This document shows, in pieces, positions 48,643 through 57,989 of a stretch of DNA of 64,000 nt (the stretch's first letter is position 1; the number at the start of each line of letters is the position of its first letter). Under the pieces are notes generated by a model that saw only the letters and a program-made list of their open reading frames with translations, searched no databases and was not told the DNA's origin. Position numbers and translations under genes: made by a program. Source of the DNA: AP-15 sp963700195 (GTDB lineage Bacteria > Pseudomonadota > Alphaproteobacteria > ATCC43930 > CGMCC-115725); NCBI GenBank assembly GCA_963700195.1, contig CAVOWQ010000016.1, forward strand, positions 29,031 to 93,030. The letters run 5' to 3'.

Positions 48643-49955
48643 TCCGGATCTTTCAGTCCGAGGTCGGCGAGGTCCGGGAGGATCCCGAACCGGCACAGCT
48701 GCGGGTCACTCTGCACGTGCTGGCCGGGCTGTTCGTCGCCCTGCTCGCGGTCAGCTTCTTTATGCACATCAACCGGGTCGTGACGTCGTCTGCGGGCCAG
48801 ATCGTCACGACCGAGCCGTCCATCGTCCTGCAGGCGCTCGATCCCTCGATCATCAAGAGCCTGGATGTGCAGGAAGGCGAGCGCGTCAAACGCGGACAGC
48901 TCTTGGCGACGCTCGATCCGACTTTCGCCGCCGCCGATGTCACCGCGGCGGCCTCGCAGATCGCCAGCCTCGAACCGCAGATCTCCCGCGCCGAGGCTGA
49001 GCTGGCGCATCGCGACTTCAACCCGCCTTTGGCAACCACGCCGGAGGCCGCCTACACGACCCTCCAGCGGGCGTACTACGTGCAGCGCAAAGGCCAGTTC
49101 GAGGCGCAGCTGCGCGCCTATGACGAGCAGATCGCGCAAAACAAGGCGACGATCCGCAAGCTGAAGGACGACCTCGCCCATTATGAAGACCGGGTCAAGG
49201 TCTCACAGGAGATCGAGGGCATGCGGGCCAGTCTGGCAGCCAACCAAGTCGGCAGCCGCCTCAACCTGCTGACCGCTACGGATCAGCGTCTCGAAATTCT
49301 GCGGACACAGGATTTCGACCGTAACGGTCTTGCTGAAGCCGAGCACCAGCTTGCCTCCACGATCGCCAATCGCGACGCCTTTGTCGAGCAATGGGAAGGA
49401 CAGGTCAGCCAGGAGCTGGTAACGGCGCGCAATGCGCTGGACACTGCTCGACAGCAGCTGGTCAAAGCGTCCAGACATCAGGATCTGGTGCGCCTCGAGG
49501 CGACGGACGACGCGGTCGTTCTGAAATTGGCGAAGCTGTCGGTCGGCTCGGTTCTGAAGGAGGGCGATCCGTTGATCACGCTCGCCCCGCTGCATTCGCC
49601 GGTCGAGGCGGAGGTGCACATTGCGACGCGCGAAATCGGCTTTGTCCGCCCGGGCGACAGCGCCACGGTGAAGCTCGACCCGTTCAACTTTGTCGAGCAC
49701 GGCACTGCCTCGGGTTACGTGCGCTGGATCAGCGAGGGCGCGTTTTCGCAGGATGACAACGGCAGCGCGATCGACCCCTATTACAAGGCACGCATTGCGG
49801 TGACTGATGTAAAACTCCATGCGGTGCCCGACAGTTTCAGGCTGGTGCCGGGCATGACCTTGACCGCCGACATCAGTGTCGGGTCGCGCTCCGTCTTCAT
49901 GTACGTGCTGAAAGGCGTGATCCGCAGCGTCAACGAAGCGATGCGCGAGCCGTGA
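48585..49955 (+). CDS. HlyD-family membrane fusion protein of the type I exporter
   Basis: The protein has 456 residues. The start MRLFRFAPALRRNPPPDAL overlaps the end of the ABC gene. One membrane helix at about 42-60 (AGLFVALLAVSFFMH), then a lipoyl-like half-motif (SIIKSLDVQEGERVKRGQLL), a long helical hairpin (about 100-290), the second half (LSVGSVLKEGDPLITLAPL), and a beta-barrel region (EVHIATREIGFVRPGDSATV). It links the inner-membrane exporter to an outer-membrane channel, which is not encoded in this window. Confidence 0.88.
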   Translation: MRLFRFAPALRRNPPPDALIRIFQSEVGEVREDPEPAQLRVTLHVLAGLFVALLAVSFFMHINRVVTSSAGQIVTTEPSIVLQALDPSIIKSLDVQEGERVKRGQLLATLDPTFAAADVTAAASQIASLEPQISRAEAELAHRDFNPPLATTPEAAYTTLQRAYYVQRKGQFEAQLRAYDEQIAQNKATIRKLKDDLAHYEDRVKVSQEIEGMRASLAANQVGSRLNLLTATDQRLEILRTQDFDRNGLAEAEHQLASTIANRDAFVEQWEGQVSQELVTARNALDTARQQLVKASRHQDLVRLEATDDAVVLKLAKLSVGSVLKEGDPLITLAPLHSPVEAEVHIATREIGFVRPGDSATVKLDPFNFVEHGTASGYVRWISEGAFSQDDNGSAIDPYYKARIAVTDVKLHAVPDSFRLVPGMTLTADISVGSRSVFMYVLKGVIRSVNEAMREP

Positions 49956-49965
49956 TCTTTGGAAT

Positions 49966-50110
49966 CGTCATTCCGGGGCGCGGACGGAAGCCCACGAGCC
50001 CGGAAACCAGGAACACCGACGGCGGGAGCTCGGCACAGGTTCCGTCCCATTCTCCGAGGCCGGTGTTCTTGAATACCGGGCCCGGCCCCGCGGGCCGTCC
50101 CGGAATGACG
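49966..50110. repeat. GTCATTCCGGG/CCCGGAATGAC element, copy 1
   Basis: Perfect 12-bp end arms CGTCATTCCGGG (49966-49977) and CCCGGAATGACG (50099-50110). The interior has GAACACCGACGGCGG and GGTGTTCTTGAATACCGGG pieces that can pair in part. It fills the space between hlyD and the Sel1 gene, and its right end supplies the start codon region of the latter. A shorter copy is at 57990-58034. Confidence 0.8.
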
Positions 50111-52142
50111 GGTTCCGAATTTCGTAGCATCTTGGGATTCTTCGAGCGCGCCCATCCTGAGGCCGCAGTGGAGCGCGGCCGTGAGGCTTATGAACGTGGC
50201 GATTACGCCACAGCACTGAAGGAATGGTCTGCGGCGGCTGCCACCGGAGATCCGGAGGCCTCGTATCGGCTGGGGTTGCTCTACGCCCGCGGACATGGGG
50301 TTCTCGCCAATCTCGCCGACGCCGCCGCCTGGTACCGGCGGGCGGCGGAAGAGGGTCATGCGGCGGCGCAACACCAGCTCAGCCTGCTGCATCTCGACGG
50401 CTACCGCGCGCATGCATCGAACTTTGCGCGATGGTATGGTTCCGCCGCCAAGCGCGACCCCGAGGCCGCCGACCACAATCGAACGCTGCTCTTTCCAAAC
50501 GGGTTCGACGTCCCGCAGGACCCGGCCGAGGCGCTGCGTTGGAGCCGGGCGGCGGCCGAGCAGGGGATCGCCGACGCGCAGGCCAATACCGGGCTGATTT
50601 ACGCGCGGGGGATCGGTTGCGAGCGGGATTATCAGGAAGCGCGGCGCTGGTACACGCTTGCCGCCGCTCAGGGCAGCGCCGCTGCCGAGCTCGGTCTCGG
50701 CATTCTCTACGCCAACGGTCACGGGGTGGAGAAAGACCTCACCGCTGCCGCGGACTGGTACGAGAAAGCCGCCGAGAAGGGCAATGCCGCGGCGCAAGTG
50801 GCGCTCGGGCTGATGCACCTCTCGGGTCAAGGCGTCGGCCGCGACACGGACCAAGCGGCGGAATGGTTCGCCAAAGCCGCCGAGCAAGGCAACGCGCGGG
50901 CACAGTACAATCTGGCGTTGCTCACTCTGGAGGGCGACGGCCGGCCGCGCGACGAGCGCGCCGCCGAAACGTTGTTGCGCCAGGCCGCGCGGCAAGGTCT
51001 CGTGCCGGCGACGCTGCGCCTCGCCCAGCTGTATGAGACCGGCCAGGCCGCGGTGCCGAACGTGATCGAGGCCGCGAAATGGTATCGCGCCGCCGCCGAC
51101 GCCGGCGACGCCGAGGCGCAATTTTGCCTCGGGCGGCTCTACGCCCGCGGCGAGGGCGTCCCGCAGGAGCTGGGCGAGGCCGCCAAATGGTTTCAAAAGG
51201 CCGCAGAGCAGGGCATCGCGCTCGCCCAGGTCAATATCGCCGCGTTTCACCTGCAGGGGACCGGGGTCGCACGCGACGCGGTAAAGGCGGCCGAGTGGTA
51301 CCGGCGGGCGGCCGAGCAAGGCGTCACAACCGCCCAGCTCCGCCTCGGATATCTCTACCTCGGCGGTGAGGGCGTCGCGCGCGATCCGGAAGCCGGGGTG
51401 ACGTGGCTGCGCCGGGCGGTCGAGGCCGGCGACCCGGAGGCCCAAACCGCTCTCGGCGTGCTCTACGCACGTGGGGAGAACGTCGGCCAGGATTTCGCTA
51501 CCGCCGCATCATTGATCCGGCAGGCAGCGGATTCGGGTCACCCCCCTGCCCTCGTCCAGCTCGGCCACCTCTATGCGCAAGGTCATCTCGAACCGCCCGA
51601 AGAGGGCGCGGCAATGCGCTGTTACCGCACGGCCGCCGAGGCCGGCAATCTCGAAGCCCAGCGGCTCCTCGCGTGGAATTGCCTGAACGGGCACGGCGTC
51701 GCCCGCGACACGGCCGCAGCGGCGTTGTGGTTCCGCAAGGCGGCCGAGCAGGGCGACGCCGGCGCGCAATTCCAACTGGCGGCAATGTATTGCACCGGCA
51801 CCGGCGTCGTCCGCAACCTCGCCGAGGCGGTCAAATGGTACCGCCGCTCGGCCGAGCAGGGCGACCGCTACGCGCAGTACAATCTCGCGGTCATGCTGCT
51901 GAAGGGCCAGGGCACGCCGCCAGACGCCGAAGAGGCGTTCCGCTGGTGCTGCCTGGCTGGTGAACAAGGGCTTGGCCGAAGCGCAGCGCCAGCTGGGCGA
52001 CCTGTACCACGCCGGCCACGGGGTGGCCGCAGATGTTGCGCTGGCCGACGCCTGGTACGAGAAAGCGGCAGAACAAGGGGACGCCGGGGCCGCAGCAAAG
52101 CTCCGCCGTCTGAACGAGACCCGAGCGGCCGGCGCGGAATGA
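50105..52142 (+). CDS. Sel1-repeat (TPR-like) protein (one frameshift near the end)
   Basis: About 679 residues, with some 15 Sel1 repeats of about 36 residues, each of the form A-x-W-Y-x-K-A-A-E-x-G-(N/D)-A-x-A-Q-x-x-L-G (for example AADWYEKAAEKGNAAAQVAL, AAKWFQKAAEQGIALAQVNI). Sel1 proteins are scaffolds; in alphaproteobacteria some regulate exopolysaccharide. An extra base at about 51958 shifts the last 60 residues (NKGLAEAQRQLGDLYHAGHG ... RAAGAE). ATG 50105 lies within the upstream repeat, so the start is uncertain. No signal peptide is seen. Last gene of the regulator-ABC-HlyD operon. Confidence 0.8.
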
Positions 52143-52181
52143 CGGCAACGAGAGCGAGGAGGTGCGGCGCTACTTCGATGT

Positions 52182-52361
52182 TCAGTGCAGCCGGCTGAAA
52201 ATACCGAGCACGGCAAATACTGCCACCAGCCAGACCAGCTCCAGCACCGTCCAGACCACGACCTGGCCCCATCCCTCGTCTCGCCGCGCGGCGAGACGGC
52301 GGATCTCCGCCTCGATCTCCCGGTTCCATTCCCGGGCAATGCGCCTGCTGTCGCGCTCCAA
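52182..52361 (-). CDS. Possible tail-anchored small protein
   Basis: About 59 residues from TTG 52361: a charged helix (ERDSRRIAREWNREIEAEIR) followed by one membrane segment (VVVWTVLELVWLVAVFAVLG) and the stop. The amphipathic plus membrane layout is credible, but there is no family and no good ribosome site. It follows the FG-GAP fragment directly. Confidence 0.35.
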   Translation of the reverse strand: MERDSRRIAREWNREIEAEIRRLAARRDEGWGQVVVWTVLELVWLVAVFAVLGIFSRLH

Positions 52362-52366
52362 ACCCG

Positions 52367-52520
52367 TCAGCTTGGTCCAGGCTTCGCAAGAATTCTGGCG
52401 CCGATCACCGTGTTGCCGTTGATCTCCCAGACAGCGACATCGCCGCCGCTGTTTTGCCACAGGATATCGGCGGGGCCATCGCGGTTGTAGTCGCCGGTCT
52501 TGCGGCGCAAAATCCCCGAC
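52367..52520 (-). pseudogene. Remnant of an FG-GAP/VCBS repeat protein
   Basis: The minus strand reads TGDYNRDGPADILWQNSGGD, VAVWEINGNTVIGARIL and then stops after KPGPS. The DxNxDGxxDILWQN form is the hallmark of FG-GAP/VCBS beta-propeller repeats in secreted proteins. Only one repeat is left, with no start and no further repeats upstream, where a palindromic element (52559-52655) intervenes. It is probably a relic of a longer secreted protein. Confidence 0.55.
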
Positions 52521-52558
52521 GAAATTCGCTCCCGTCCTGCCGTGTGATTCACCTGCTT

Positions 52559-52655
52559 CCCCTCACCCTCCGATCCCGAGCCCCCTTCGTCCTCCCCCGC
52601 GTGCGCCGCGCGCGAGGAGGGTGAGAGTGGGGCGGAGAGGGCTGGGGGTGAGGGG
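52559..52655. repeat. Palindromic CCCTCACCC/GGGTGAGGG element, copy 4
   Basis: Perfect 10-bp end arms CCCCTCACCC (52559-52568) and GGGTGAGGGG (52646-52655), with GC-rich inner arms around CGCGTGCGCCGCGCG. It lies immediately upstream of the CoA-transferase ribosome site (AGGAGAAA). Confidence 0.8.
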
Positions 52656-52674
52656 CTCTCTAGGAGAAAATCCA

Positions 52675-53853
52675 ATGACCCCACTTCCCCTCAACGACTT
52701 CCTCGTCATCGACCTGACCGCGCATCGCGCCGGACCGACGGCGGTGCGCCAGCTCGCCGATTGGGGCGCGCAGGTGATCAAGATCGAGCCCTCCGGCGAG
52801 CTGGTCGACGCGACCGGCAGCCGCCGCGACGGTCCCGATTTTCAGAACCTGCACCGCAACAAGCGGGCAATGACCCTGAACCTCAAAAGCAATGAGGGCC
52901 ACGCGATCTTTATGAAGCTCGCCGAGCGCGCCGATGTCATCGTCGAGAACTACAAATCCGACGTGAAGCACCGGCTCGGCATCGATTACGAAGCCGTGCG
53001 CAAGATCAACCCACGCATCGTTTATGGCAGCATCTCCGGCTTTGGCCAGGACGGACCCTATGCCGGTCGGGCCGGCGTCGACCAGATCGCCCAGGGCATG
53101 GGAGGCCTCATGTCGATCACCGGCCATCCCGGGCAAGGCCCGGTGCGGGTCGGCATCGCGATCAACGACACCTCGGCCGGCCTTTTGCTGTCCTATGGGA
53201 TTGTGCTGGCGTTGCTGAACCGCGAGCGCACCGGCGAGGGCCAATGGGTTCATACCTCATTGCTCGAAGCGCAGATTTTCATGCTGGACTTCCAGGCCGC
53301 GCGCTACTTGATGAAAGGCGAGGTCGCCGGACAGGAAGGCAATTTCCACCCGACTTCGCCGGGCACCGGCATGTTCCAGACCGCCGACGGCTACATCAAC
53401 ATCGCCGCCTCGGGCGACAATCTATGGCGGCGATTTTGCGACGTGGCAGGGGCAAAGGACCTCGCAGACAACCCCGATTTCGCGACGGTGGTCGCGCGCG
53501 CAAGAAACCGGCCGGCACTCAATACGCATCTCGCCGAGATCATTCGGCAGCACCCGAACGCTTATTGGGTCGACCGGCTCAACAAAGCCGGTGTGCCGTG
53601 CGGGCCGATCAATTCGATCGACCAGACCTTCGCCGACCCGCAGGTCCAGCATCTCGCGATCGCGAAGCCGGTCAGTCACCCGAAGCTCGGTCCGCAAAAG
53701 GTGGTCGGCCAGCCGATCCATATGAGCGGCTACCCGCAGCCCGACGAGCTGTGTCCGACCCCCGATCAGGGTGAGCACACCGAAGCGGTCTTGCGCGAGC
53801 TTGGCTACGATATGGAAGCGATCGCGAAGCTGCGCCACCGCGGCGTCGTCTAG
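52675..53853 (+). CDS. CaiB/BaiF-family (class III) CoA-transferase
   Basis: The protein has 392 residues; ATG 52675 follows AGGAGAAAATCC. The family moves CoA between acyl-CoA and a free carboxylate through an aspartyl intermediate. Motifs are VIDLTAHRAGPTAVRQLADWG, VIKIEPSG, FQNLHRNKRAMTLNLKS, and DVIVENYKSDVKHRLG; the region of the catalytic Asp reads RAGVDQIAQGMGGLMS. Intact. The substrate cannot be inferred; neighbours are unrelated. Confidence 0.87.
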   Translation: MTPLPLNDFLVIDLTAHRAGPTAVRQLADWGAQVIKIEPSGELVDATGSRRDGPDFQNLHRNKRAMTLNLKSNEGHAIFMKLAERADVIVENYKSDVKHRLGIDYEAVRKINPRIVYGSISGFGQDGPYAGRAGVDQIAQGMGGLMSITGHPGQGPVRVGIAINDTSAGLLLSYGIVLALLNRERTGEGQWVHTSLLEAQIFMLDFQAARYLMKGEVAGQEGNFHPTSPGTGMFQTADGYINIAASGDNLWRRFCDVAGAKDLADNPDFATVVARARNRPALNTHLAEIIRQHPNAYWVDRLNKAGVPCGPINSIDQTFADPQVQHLAIAKPVSHPKLGPQKVVGQPIHMSGYPQPDELCPTPDQGEHTEAVLRELGYDMEAIAKLRHRGVV

Positions 53854-53871
53854 GTCTAGCGACGGCGGTAC

Positions 53872-54024
53872 CCCTCACCCGCCTCTCTCCCCGGACTGCG
53901 ATCCGGGGGTCGGCACCCTTTCCCGCGCCGCGGGAGAGGAGCTTTGATGAGCCGAGGGCGTCGTCGGTAGCCCTTCTCCTGCGCCGCGGGAGAGGGTGCT
54001 GAGCGCAGCGAAGCGGGGTGAGGG
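53872..54024. repeat. Palindromic CCCTCACCC/GGGTGAGGG element, copy 5 (long)
   Basis: Ends CCCTCACCC (53872-53880) and GGGTGAGGG (54016-54024). The interior has two near-copies of CGCCGCGGGAGAGG (about 53929 and 53983). It occupies almost the whole convergent gap between the CoA transferase and the Rieske gene. Confidence 0.75.
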
Positions 54025-54047
54025 CAGCCTCCCTCGCTCGGGCGACT

Positions 54048-54371
54048 TTAGTCGAGCTTGACCTGGATCTCGCCGTCGACGACGCGCACCGGGTAGGTTT
54101 TCAGGTCCTCGGTCGCCGGCGGATCGAGCACCTTTCCGGTGCGGACATCAAAGCGGGCGGCGTGCAGCGGGCATTCGATCAGTTCGCCGTCGAGCCATCC
54201 GTCGGACAGCCGGGCATAGGCGTGGGTGCAGATGTTGTCGGTCGCGAAAATGTTGCCGTCGATGTCGTAAAGGGCGATCGCGCGGCCCGCGACCTCGACG
54301 CCGAGCGGCTCGCCTTCCGCCAGATCGCCACACCCGGCTGCCCGGATCCAGCCCGTCTCGTCCGCGCTCAT
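54048..54371 (-). CDS. Rieske [2Fe-2S] ferredoxin-type protein
   Basis: The protein has 107 residues. Cluster ligands are in ICTHAYARLSDG (CxH) and ECPLHAARFDVRTGK (CxxH), the usual spacing for NirD-like or dioxygenase ferredoxins. It is a soluble electron carrier with GGAGGTTA before ATG 54371. It follows the Lrp-type domain gene by 14 bases in the same operon. No oxygenase is nearby, so its partner is unknown. Confidence 0.88.
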   Translation of the reverse strand: MSADETGWIRAAGCGDLAEGEPLGVEVAGRAIALYDIDGNIFATDNICTHAYARLSDGWLDGELIECPLHAARFDVRTGKVLDPPATEDLKTYPVRVVDGEIQVKLD

Positions 54372-54385
54372 CTAACCTCCGAAGA

Positions 54386-54643
54386 CTAAAGGGAAGTATC
54401 TTCCGAGAACGCCTTGAATGCGATGATCGTAAACGTATCCTTTACCCCGGGAAGGGTCTGCAGTCGCTCGGTTACGAAACGACCGATATCGACGGCCTCC
54501 GGAAGATAGCATTTCATCAGCAGATCGAATTGGCCGGAGGTCGAATAGACCTCCGACACCTGCTCGATGTTGAGAACGGCCTCATCGGCGACGGTATAGG
54601 CTTTGCCCAGGTCGCATTTGACCATGACGAAGATCGTCTTCAT
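54386..54643 (-). CDS. Stand-alone Lrp/AsnC ligand-binding (RAM) domain protein
   Basis: The protein has 85 residues without a helix-turn-helix. It matches the effector-binding half of Lrp/AsnC regulators: TIFVMVKCDLGKAYTVADE, VSEVYSTSGQFDLLMKCYL, LQTLPGVKDTFTIIAFKAF. Small proteins of this type bind amino acids or tune full-length Lrp proteins. In an operon between the helicase gene (15 bases upstream) and the Rieske gene. Confidence 0.85.
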   Translation of the reverse strand: MKTIFVMVKCDLGKAYTVADEAVLNIEQVSEVYSTSGQFDLLMKCYLPEAVDIGRFVTERLQTLPGVKDTFTIIAFKAFSEDTSL

Positions 54644-54658
54644 CGATTGGCCTAGAGC

Positions 54659-56117
54659 TCAGGGGCGAGCGACGATCCGCGGCGGTCGGGCGAGGAAAGC
54701 GGGCAGGTGGTCGCCGAAACCGACGACCTGCCGATCCGGCTCCGGTTGACGCTCGGATCGGCGTGGAACGCGAGCGACCGGCGCGCGCGGGAACGAAGTC
54801 ACGTTTGATGCGGGAAGATCTTGCTGCGCTTCTTTTATGCTCGGCCGGCGCTCTCGCTGCGGGGCGCGAGGTTCGGCCGGCTCCCCCCGTGGGGCGCCTC
54901 GTGAGGCGGCCTCGGCTCGGCTGCGGCGGCGATCGGGCTCGACTGGTCGGCGCGCCCGGCGCAAGCGACGCCCGCCATATTCGAGTTCGGCTGGCTCGGT
55001 CCCCTCAATGACGATCGGCGGAATTTCCCTGCCAATCAATTTGACGATCGCGGCGACGGCGTCGCCGTCCTCCGGCGAGGCGAGCATGAAAGACCGGCCC
55101 TCGAGGCCGGCGCGTCCGGTTCGGCCGATGCGGTGGACATAGTCCTCGGCGTGGATCGGCACGTCGAAACAGAAGACGTGGCTCATGCCCTTGATGTCCA
55201 AGCCGCGCGCGGCGACGTCGCTGGCCACGAGAAGCCGGATTTCGCCGTTCCGAAAGCGGTCCAGGGTTTCCGTGCGTTTCGGTTGCGGCATGTCGCCGTG
55301 CAATGCCGCGGCGTCGAACCCGTGCCGGGCCAGCGACCGGAACAGAATGTCGACATCGCGCTTGCGGTTGCAGAAGATCAAAGCGTTCTTGACGTCTTCG
55401 GAGCGGATCAGCCGGCGCAGCGCCTCACGCTTGTCTTGCGGACCGACAACGGCGAGCGACTGGACGACGAGCGCGGCCGGCGAGGCCGGCGGCGCCACCG
55501 AGACCTCGATCGGGTTGCGCAGAAAGGCGTCTGCCAGCTTGCGGATCTCGGCCGGCATCGTCGCCGAAAAGAACAGTGTCTGGCGGGTTTCCGGCAACAA
55601 GCCGACGATCCGCTCGACATCCGGGATGAAGCCCATGTCGAGCATCCGGTCGGCCTCGTCGATGACCAGAATACGGGTGTCGGAGAGCAGGATCTTGCCG
55701 CGCCCGTAAAGATCGAGAAGGCGGCCCGGCGTGGCGATCAAGACGTCGACCCCGCGGTCGAGCTTGCGTTCCTGATCGACAAAGCTTTCGCCGCCGATCA
55801 AGCAGCGCCATGGTCAGGCGGTGATGCTTGCCGTAGAGCTCGAACGAGGCGGCGACTTGGGTCGCCAGTTCGCGCGTCGGTTCGAGGATCAGCGAGCGCG
55901 GCATTCGCACCCGGGCCCGCCCGGCCGCCAGCATGTCGACCATCGGCAGCACAAAGCTGGCTGTTTTACCGGTTCCGGTCTGAGCGCAACCGAGAACGTC
56001 CCGGCCACGCTTTACGTGGGGGATCGCTTGTTCCTGGATCGGAGTGGGATTGGTATAGCCGGCGTCGGAAACCGCCTGAAGAACCTCAGGCGAAAGGTCG
56101 AGTTCAGAAAAATCCAT
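54659..56117 (-). CDS. DEAD-box RNA helicase, RhlE-like (one frameshift)
   Basis: About 486 residues. Q motif YTNPTPIQEQAIPHV, motif I CAQTGTGKTASF, Ia LEPTRELATQV, II VIDEADRMLDMGF, III LFFSATMP, then IFCNRKRDVDIL, DVAARGLDIKG and HRIGRTGRAG. A basic tail of about 120 residues (RRLRRARRPVEPDRRRSR) probably binds RNA. One extra T at about 55800 separates LTMALL from IGGESFVDQE; length is 3n+1. Lies downstream of infA in a translation/RNA cluster. Confidence 0.88.
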
Positions 56118-56266
56118 CGAGACGTTGTAGCCTTATTGTAACAATTGCTGTGTTTTTACCTAACTAGCAAAGTTGGGGTGGCCGCAAGAAATGTCAAACT
56201 CTTTCACTCGATCAGGTATGCCGTTGCCACAAGGCAGATGCCGGATCGATCGACGACTGACGCGAC

Positions 56267-56536
56267 TTAGCGGCGCCGGTATTGCGGACGGGGCGTCATT
56301 GCCGGTGCCGCCCGCTCGTCCTTGTGGCGGAAATTAATCCGGCCTTTGGTCAGATCATACGGCGTCATTTCTACCGTAACACGATCACCGGCAAGTATTC
56401 GAATTCTATTCTTCTTCATTCTGCCGGAGGAATATGCAAGGGTCTCGTGCCCGTTATCGAGCTTCACACGAAAGCGTGCGTCGGGAAGCAGCTCGAGTAC
56501 TGTACCTTCAAACTCGATCAAATCTTCCTTAGCCAA
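56267..56536 (-). CDS. infA: Translation initiation factor IF-1
   Basis: The protein has 89 residues, an S1-type OB fold that occupies the ribosomal A site at initiation. AKEDLIEFEGTVLELLPDAR, HETLAYSSGRMKKNRIRILAG and TPYDLTKGRINFRHKDE are diagnostic. The tail of about 15 residues (APAMTPRPQYRRR) is longer than in E. coli. The start codon is TTG (56536), with AGGAGA at a normal distance. No in-frame ATG is available, so a non-ATG start appears real. It lies 64 bases downstream of cspA. Confidence 0.9.
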   Translation of the reverse strand: MAKEDLIEFEGTVLELLPDARFRVKLDNGHETLAYSSGRMKKNRIRILAGDRVTVEMTPYDLTKGRINFRHKDERAAPAMTPRPQYRRR

Positions 56537-56547
56537 AGAGATCTCCT

Positions 56548-56581
56548 GGAGGAAAGAAGGAGGGCGCCCGTTAAGGCGCCC
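56548..56581 (-). terminator. Terminator-like hairpin between cspA and infA
   Basis: On the minus strand GGGCGCC-TTAACG-GGCGCCC (56562-56581) is followed by TCCTTCTTTCCTCC. It is a good hairpin with a pyrimidine-rich but not pure T tail, just after the cspA stop and before the infA ribosome site. It could be a partial terminator. Confidence 0.5.
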
Positions 56582-56600
56582 CCGCAGATACCCGCCCGGT

Positions 56601-56807
56601 TCAAACCGCGCGCAAATTCACCGCAGAGACCCGGCCCCGCTGGCCCTGCTCAAGCTCGTAGTTGAGCTTCTGACCTTCACGCAGATTGTCCATCCCGGCG
56701 CGTTCGACCGCCGAGATGTGAACGAACACGTCAGCACCGCCGTTTTCAGGCTGGATGAAGCCATACCCCTTTTGCGCATTGAACCATTTGACCGTACCGG
56801 TCGCCAT
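56601..56807 (-). CDS. cspA: Cold-shock protein, CspA family
   Basis: The protein has 68 residues from ATG 56807: ATGTVKWFNAQKGYGFIQPE (RNP1), GGADVFVHISAVERAG (RNP2), YELEQGQRGRVSAVNLR. Single-strand nucleic-acid-binding beta barrel that melts RNA structure. The 213-base gap upstream, up to the ketopantoate reductase gene, leaves room for the long 5' leader typical of these genes. Confidence 0.9.
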   Translation of the reverse strand: MATGTVKWFNAQKGYGFIQPENGGADVFVHISAVERAGMDNLREGQKLNYELEQGQRGRVSAVNLRAV

Positions 56808-57020
56808 CAGCAGTAACTCCAATTAGCATTCTAGGACGCCACGCGAGCGCGCAGCGCATCGGACATCGATTGGCTCGGGAGACACGGTCGGACGATCGCA
56901 GAGGAACGCAGGCCGGAAAGCCGAACCCAAACGGGTCGACGGGCCTTAGTTAAGGGCGGCTGCAGATTTGCGCAAGTGGTCTTTAACAGGCGAATGCCGA
57001 CCCGAACCCCATCGGTCGTC

Positions 57021-57944
57021 TCAGGCGGGAGCCCCGTGAGCATAAGGCTTCAGGGCCGCGTAAATAAAACCATTCACCGGCGTTTTAATGCCGTGGCGCC
57101 GACCGAGCTCGACCACCTTGCCGGCAAACCAAGGCAGTTCGAGCCGGTTGCCGCGGATCAGGTCGTTCCCCATCGATGTCGTATGGTGCGGCGGCATCGA
57201 GCGCATCTGCGCGAGCGTCCGATCGACGCTGTCGGATGGCAGCCGCACCCCTTCGGCCAGCCCGACGGATACAGTCTCGCGCAAGGCCGCTTTATAAAGG
57301 CGCAAGAGATCGGGATCTTCACGCCACTTTCCGAGCGGCAGCCGGGTCAACGCGTTGAGCCCGCTGAGGGGCACCAGCAAGATGAATTTTTCCCAGACCG
57401 GGACCATGATATCCGGACTCAACACGCCCTCGAACCTCGCCGCTTCGCAGAGATCCCGCAGGCGCTGGCCCCGCTCGCTGATCTGGCCGTCGAGCTCGCC
57501 GAAAGTCATCCGCTGGTAGGTGCCGGTCTGGCGGATGACGCCGGGGGCGATGATCGTACCAGTGACAAAGGCTACGCCGCCCAATACCGCCGCATTCCCG
57601 AGAATGCGAACCATTCGCTCGGCGGCGTCGACGCCGTTCTGCAGCGGGACGACTGCGGTCTGCGGCCCGGCGATCGGCCGGATGTGCTCGGCGACCGCTT
57701 CGAGGTCCCACAATTTAACACATGACAGGACGACATCGACGGTGCCGATCCCGGCAATGTCGTCGGTGGCCTGTGCCGGCCGGATGTGGGTTTCGCCGCG
57801 ATCGCCCTCGATGCGAAGGCCGTTCTCGCGTATCGCCGCGAGATGCGCGCCGCGCGCCACAAAGGTCACATCTGCCCCGGCCTTGGCGAGCGAGGCGCCA
57901 TAGGGCGCGCCAATGCCGCCGGTGCCGATCACCGCGATGCGCAT
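57021..57944 (-). CDS. panE: 2-dehydropantoate 2-reductase (ketopantoate reductase family)
   Basis: The protein has 307 residues from ATG 57944 after GGAGGTTGAA. NADP-binding start MRIAVIGTGGIGAPYGASLA, then VDVVLSCVKLWD, VPLQNGVDAAERM with the conserved Lys/Asn region, and a C-terminal helical domain with SMGNDLIRGNRLELPWFAG (catalytic Lys replaced by the usual M-x-N-D-L form). Reduces ketopantoate to pantoate for CoA synthesis; several family members use other substrates. The apparent joining with parE is only a frameshift effect. Confidence 0.82.
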   Translation of the reverse strand: MRIAVIGTGGIGAPYGASLAKAGADVTFVARGAHLAAIRENGLRIEGDRGETHIRPAQATDDIAGIGTVDVVLSCVKLWDLEAVAEHIRPIAGPQTAVVPLQNGVDAAERMVRILGNAAVLGGVAFVTGTIIAPGVIRQTGTYQRMTFGELDGQISERGQRLRDLCEAARFEGVLSPDIMVPVWEKFILLVPLSGLNALTRLPLGKWREDPDLLRLYKAALRETVSVGLAEGVRLPSDSVDRTLAQMRSMPPHHTTSMGNDLIRGNRLELPWFAGKVVELGRRHGIKTPVNGFIYAALKPYAHGAPA

Positions 57945-57989
57945 TTCAACCTCCGTTCCCGCCCGGCCGCCCATTTCAAAAATAGGATT

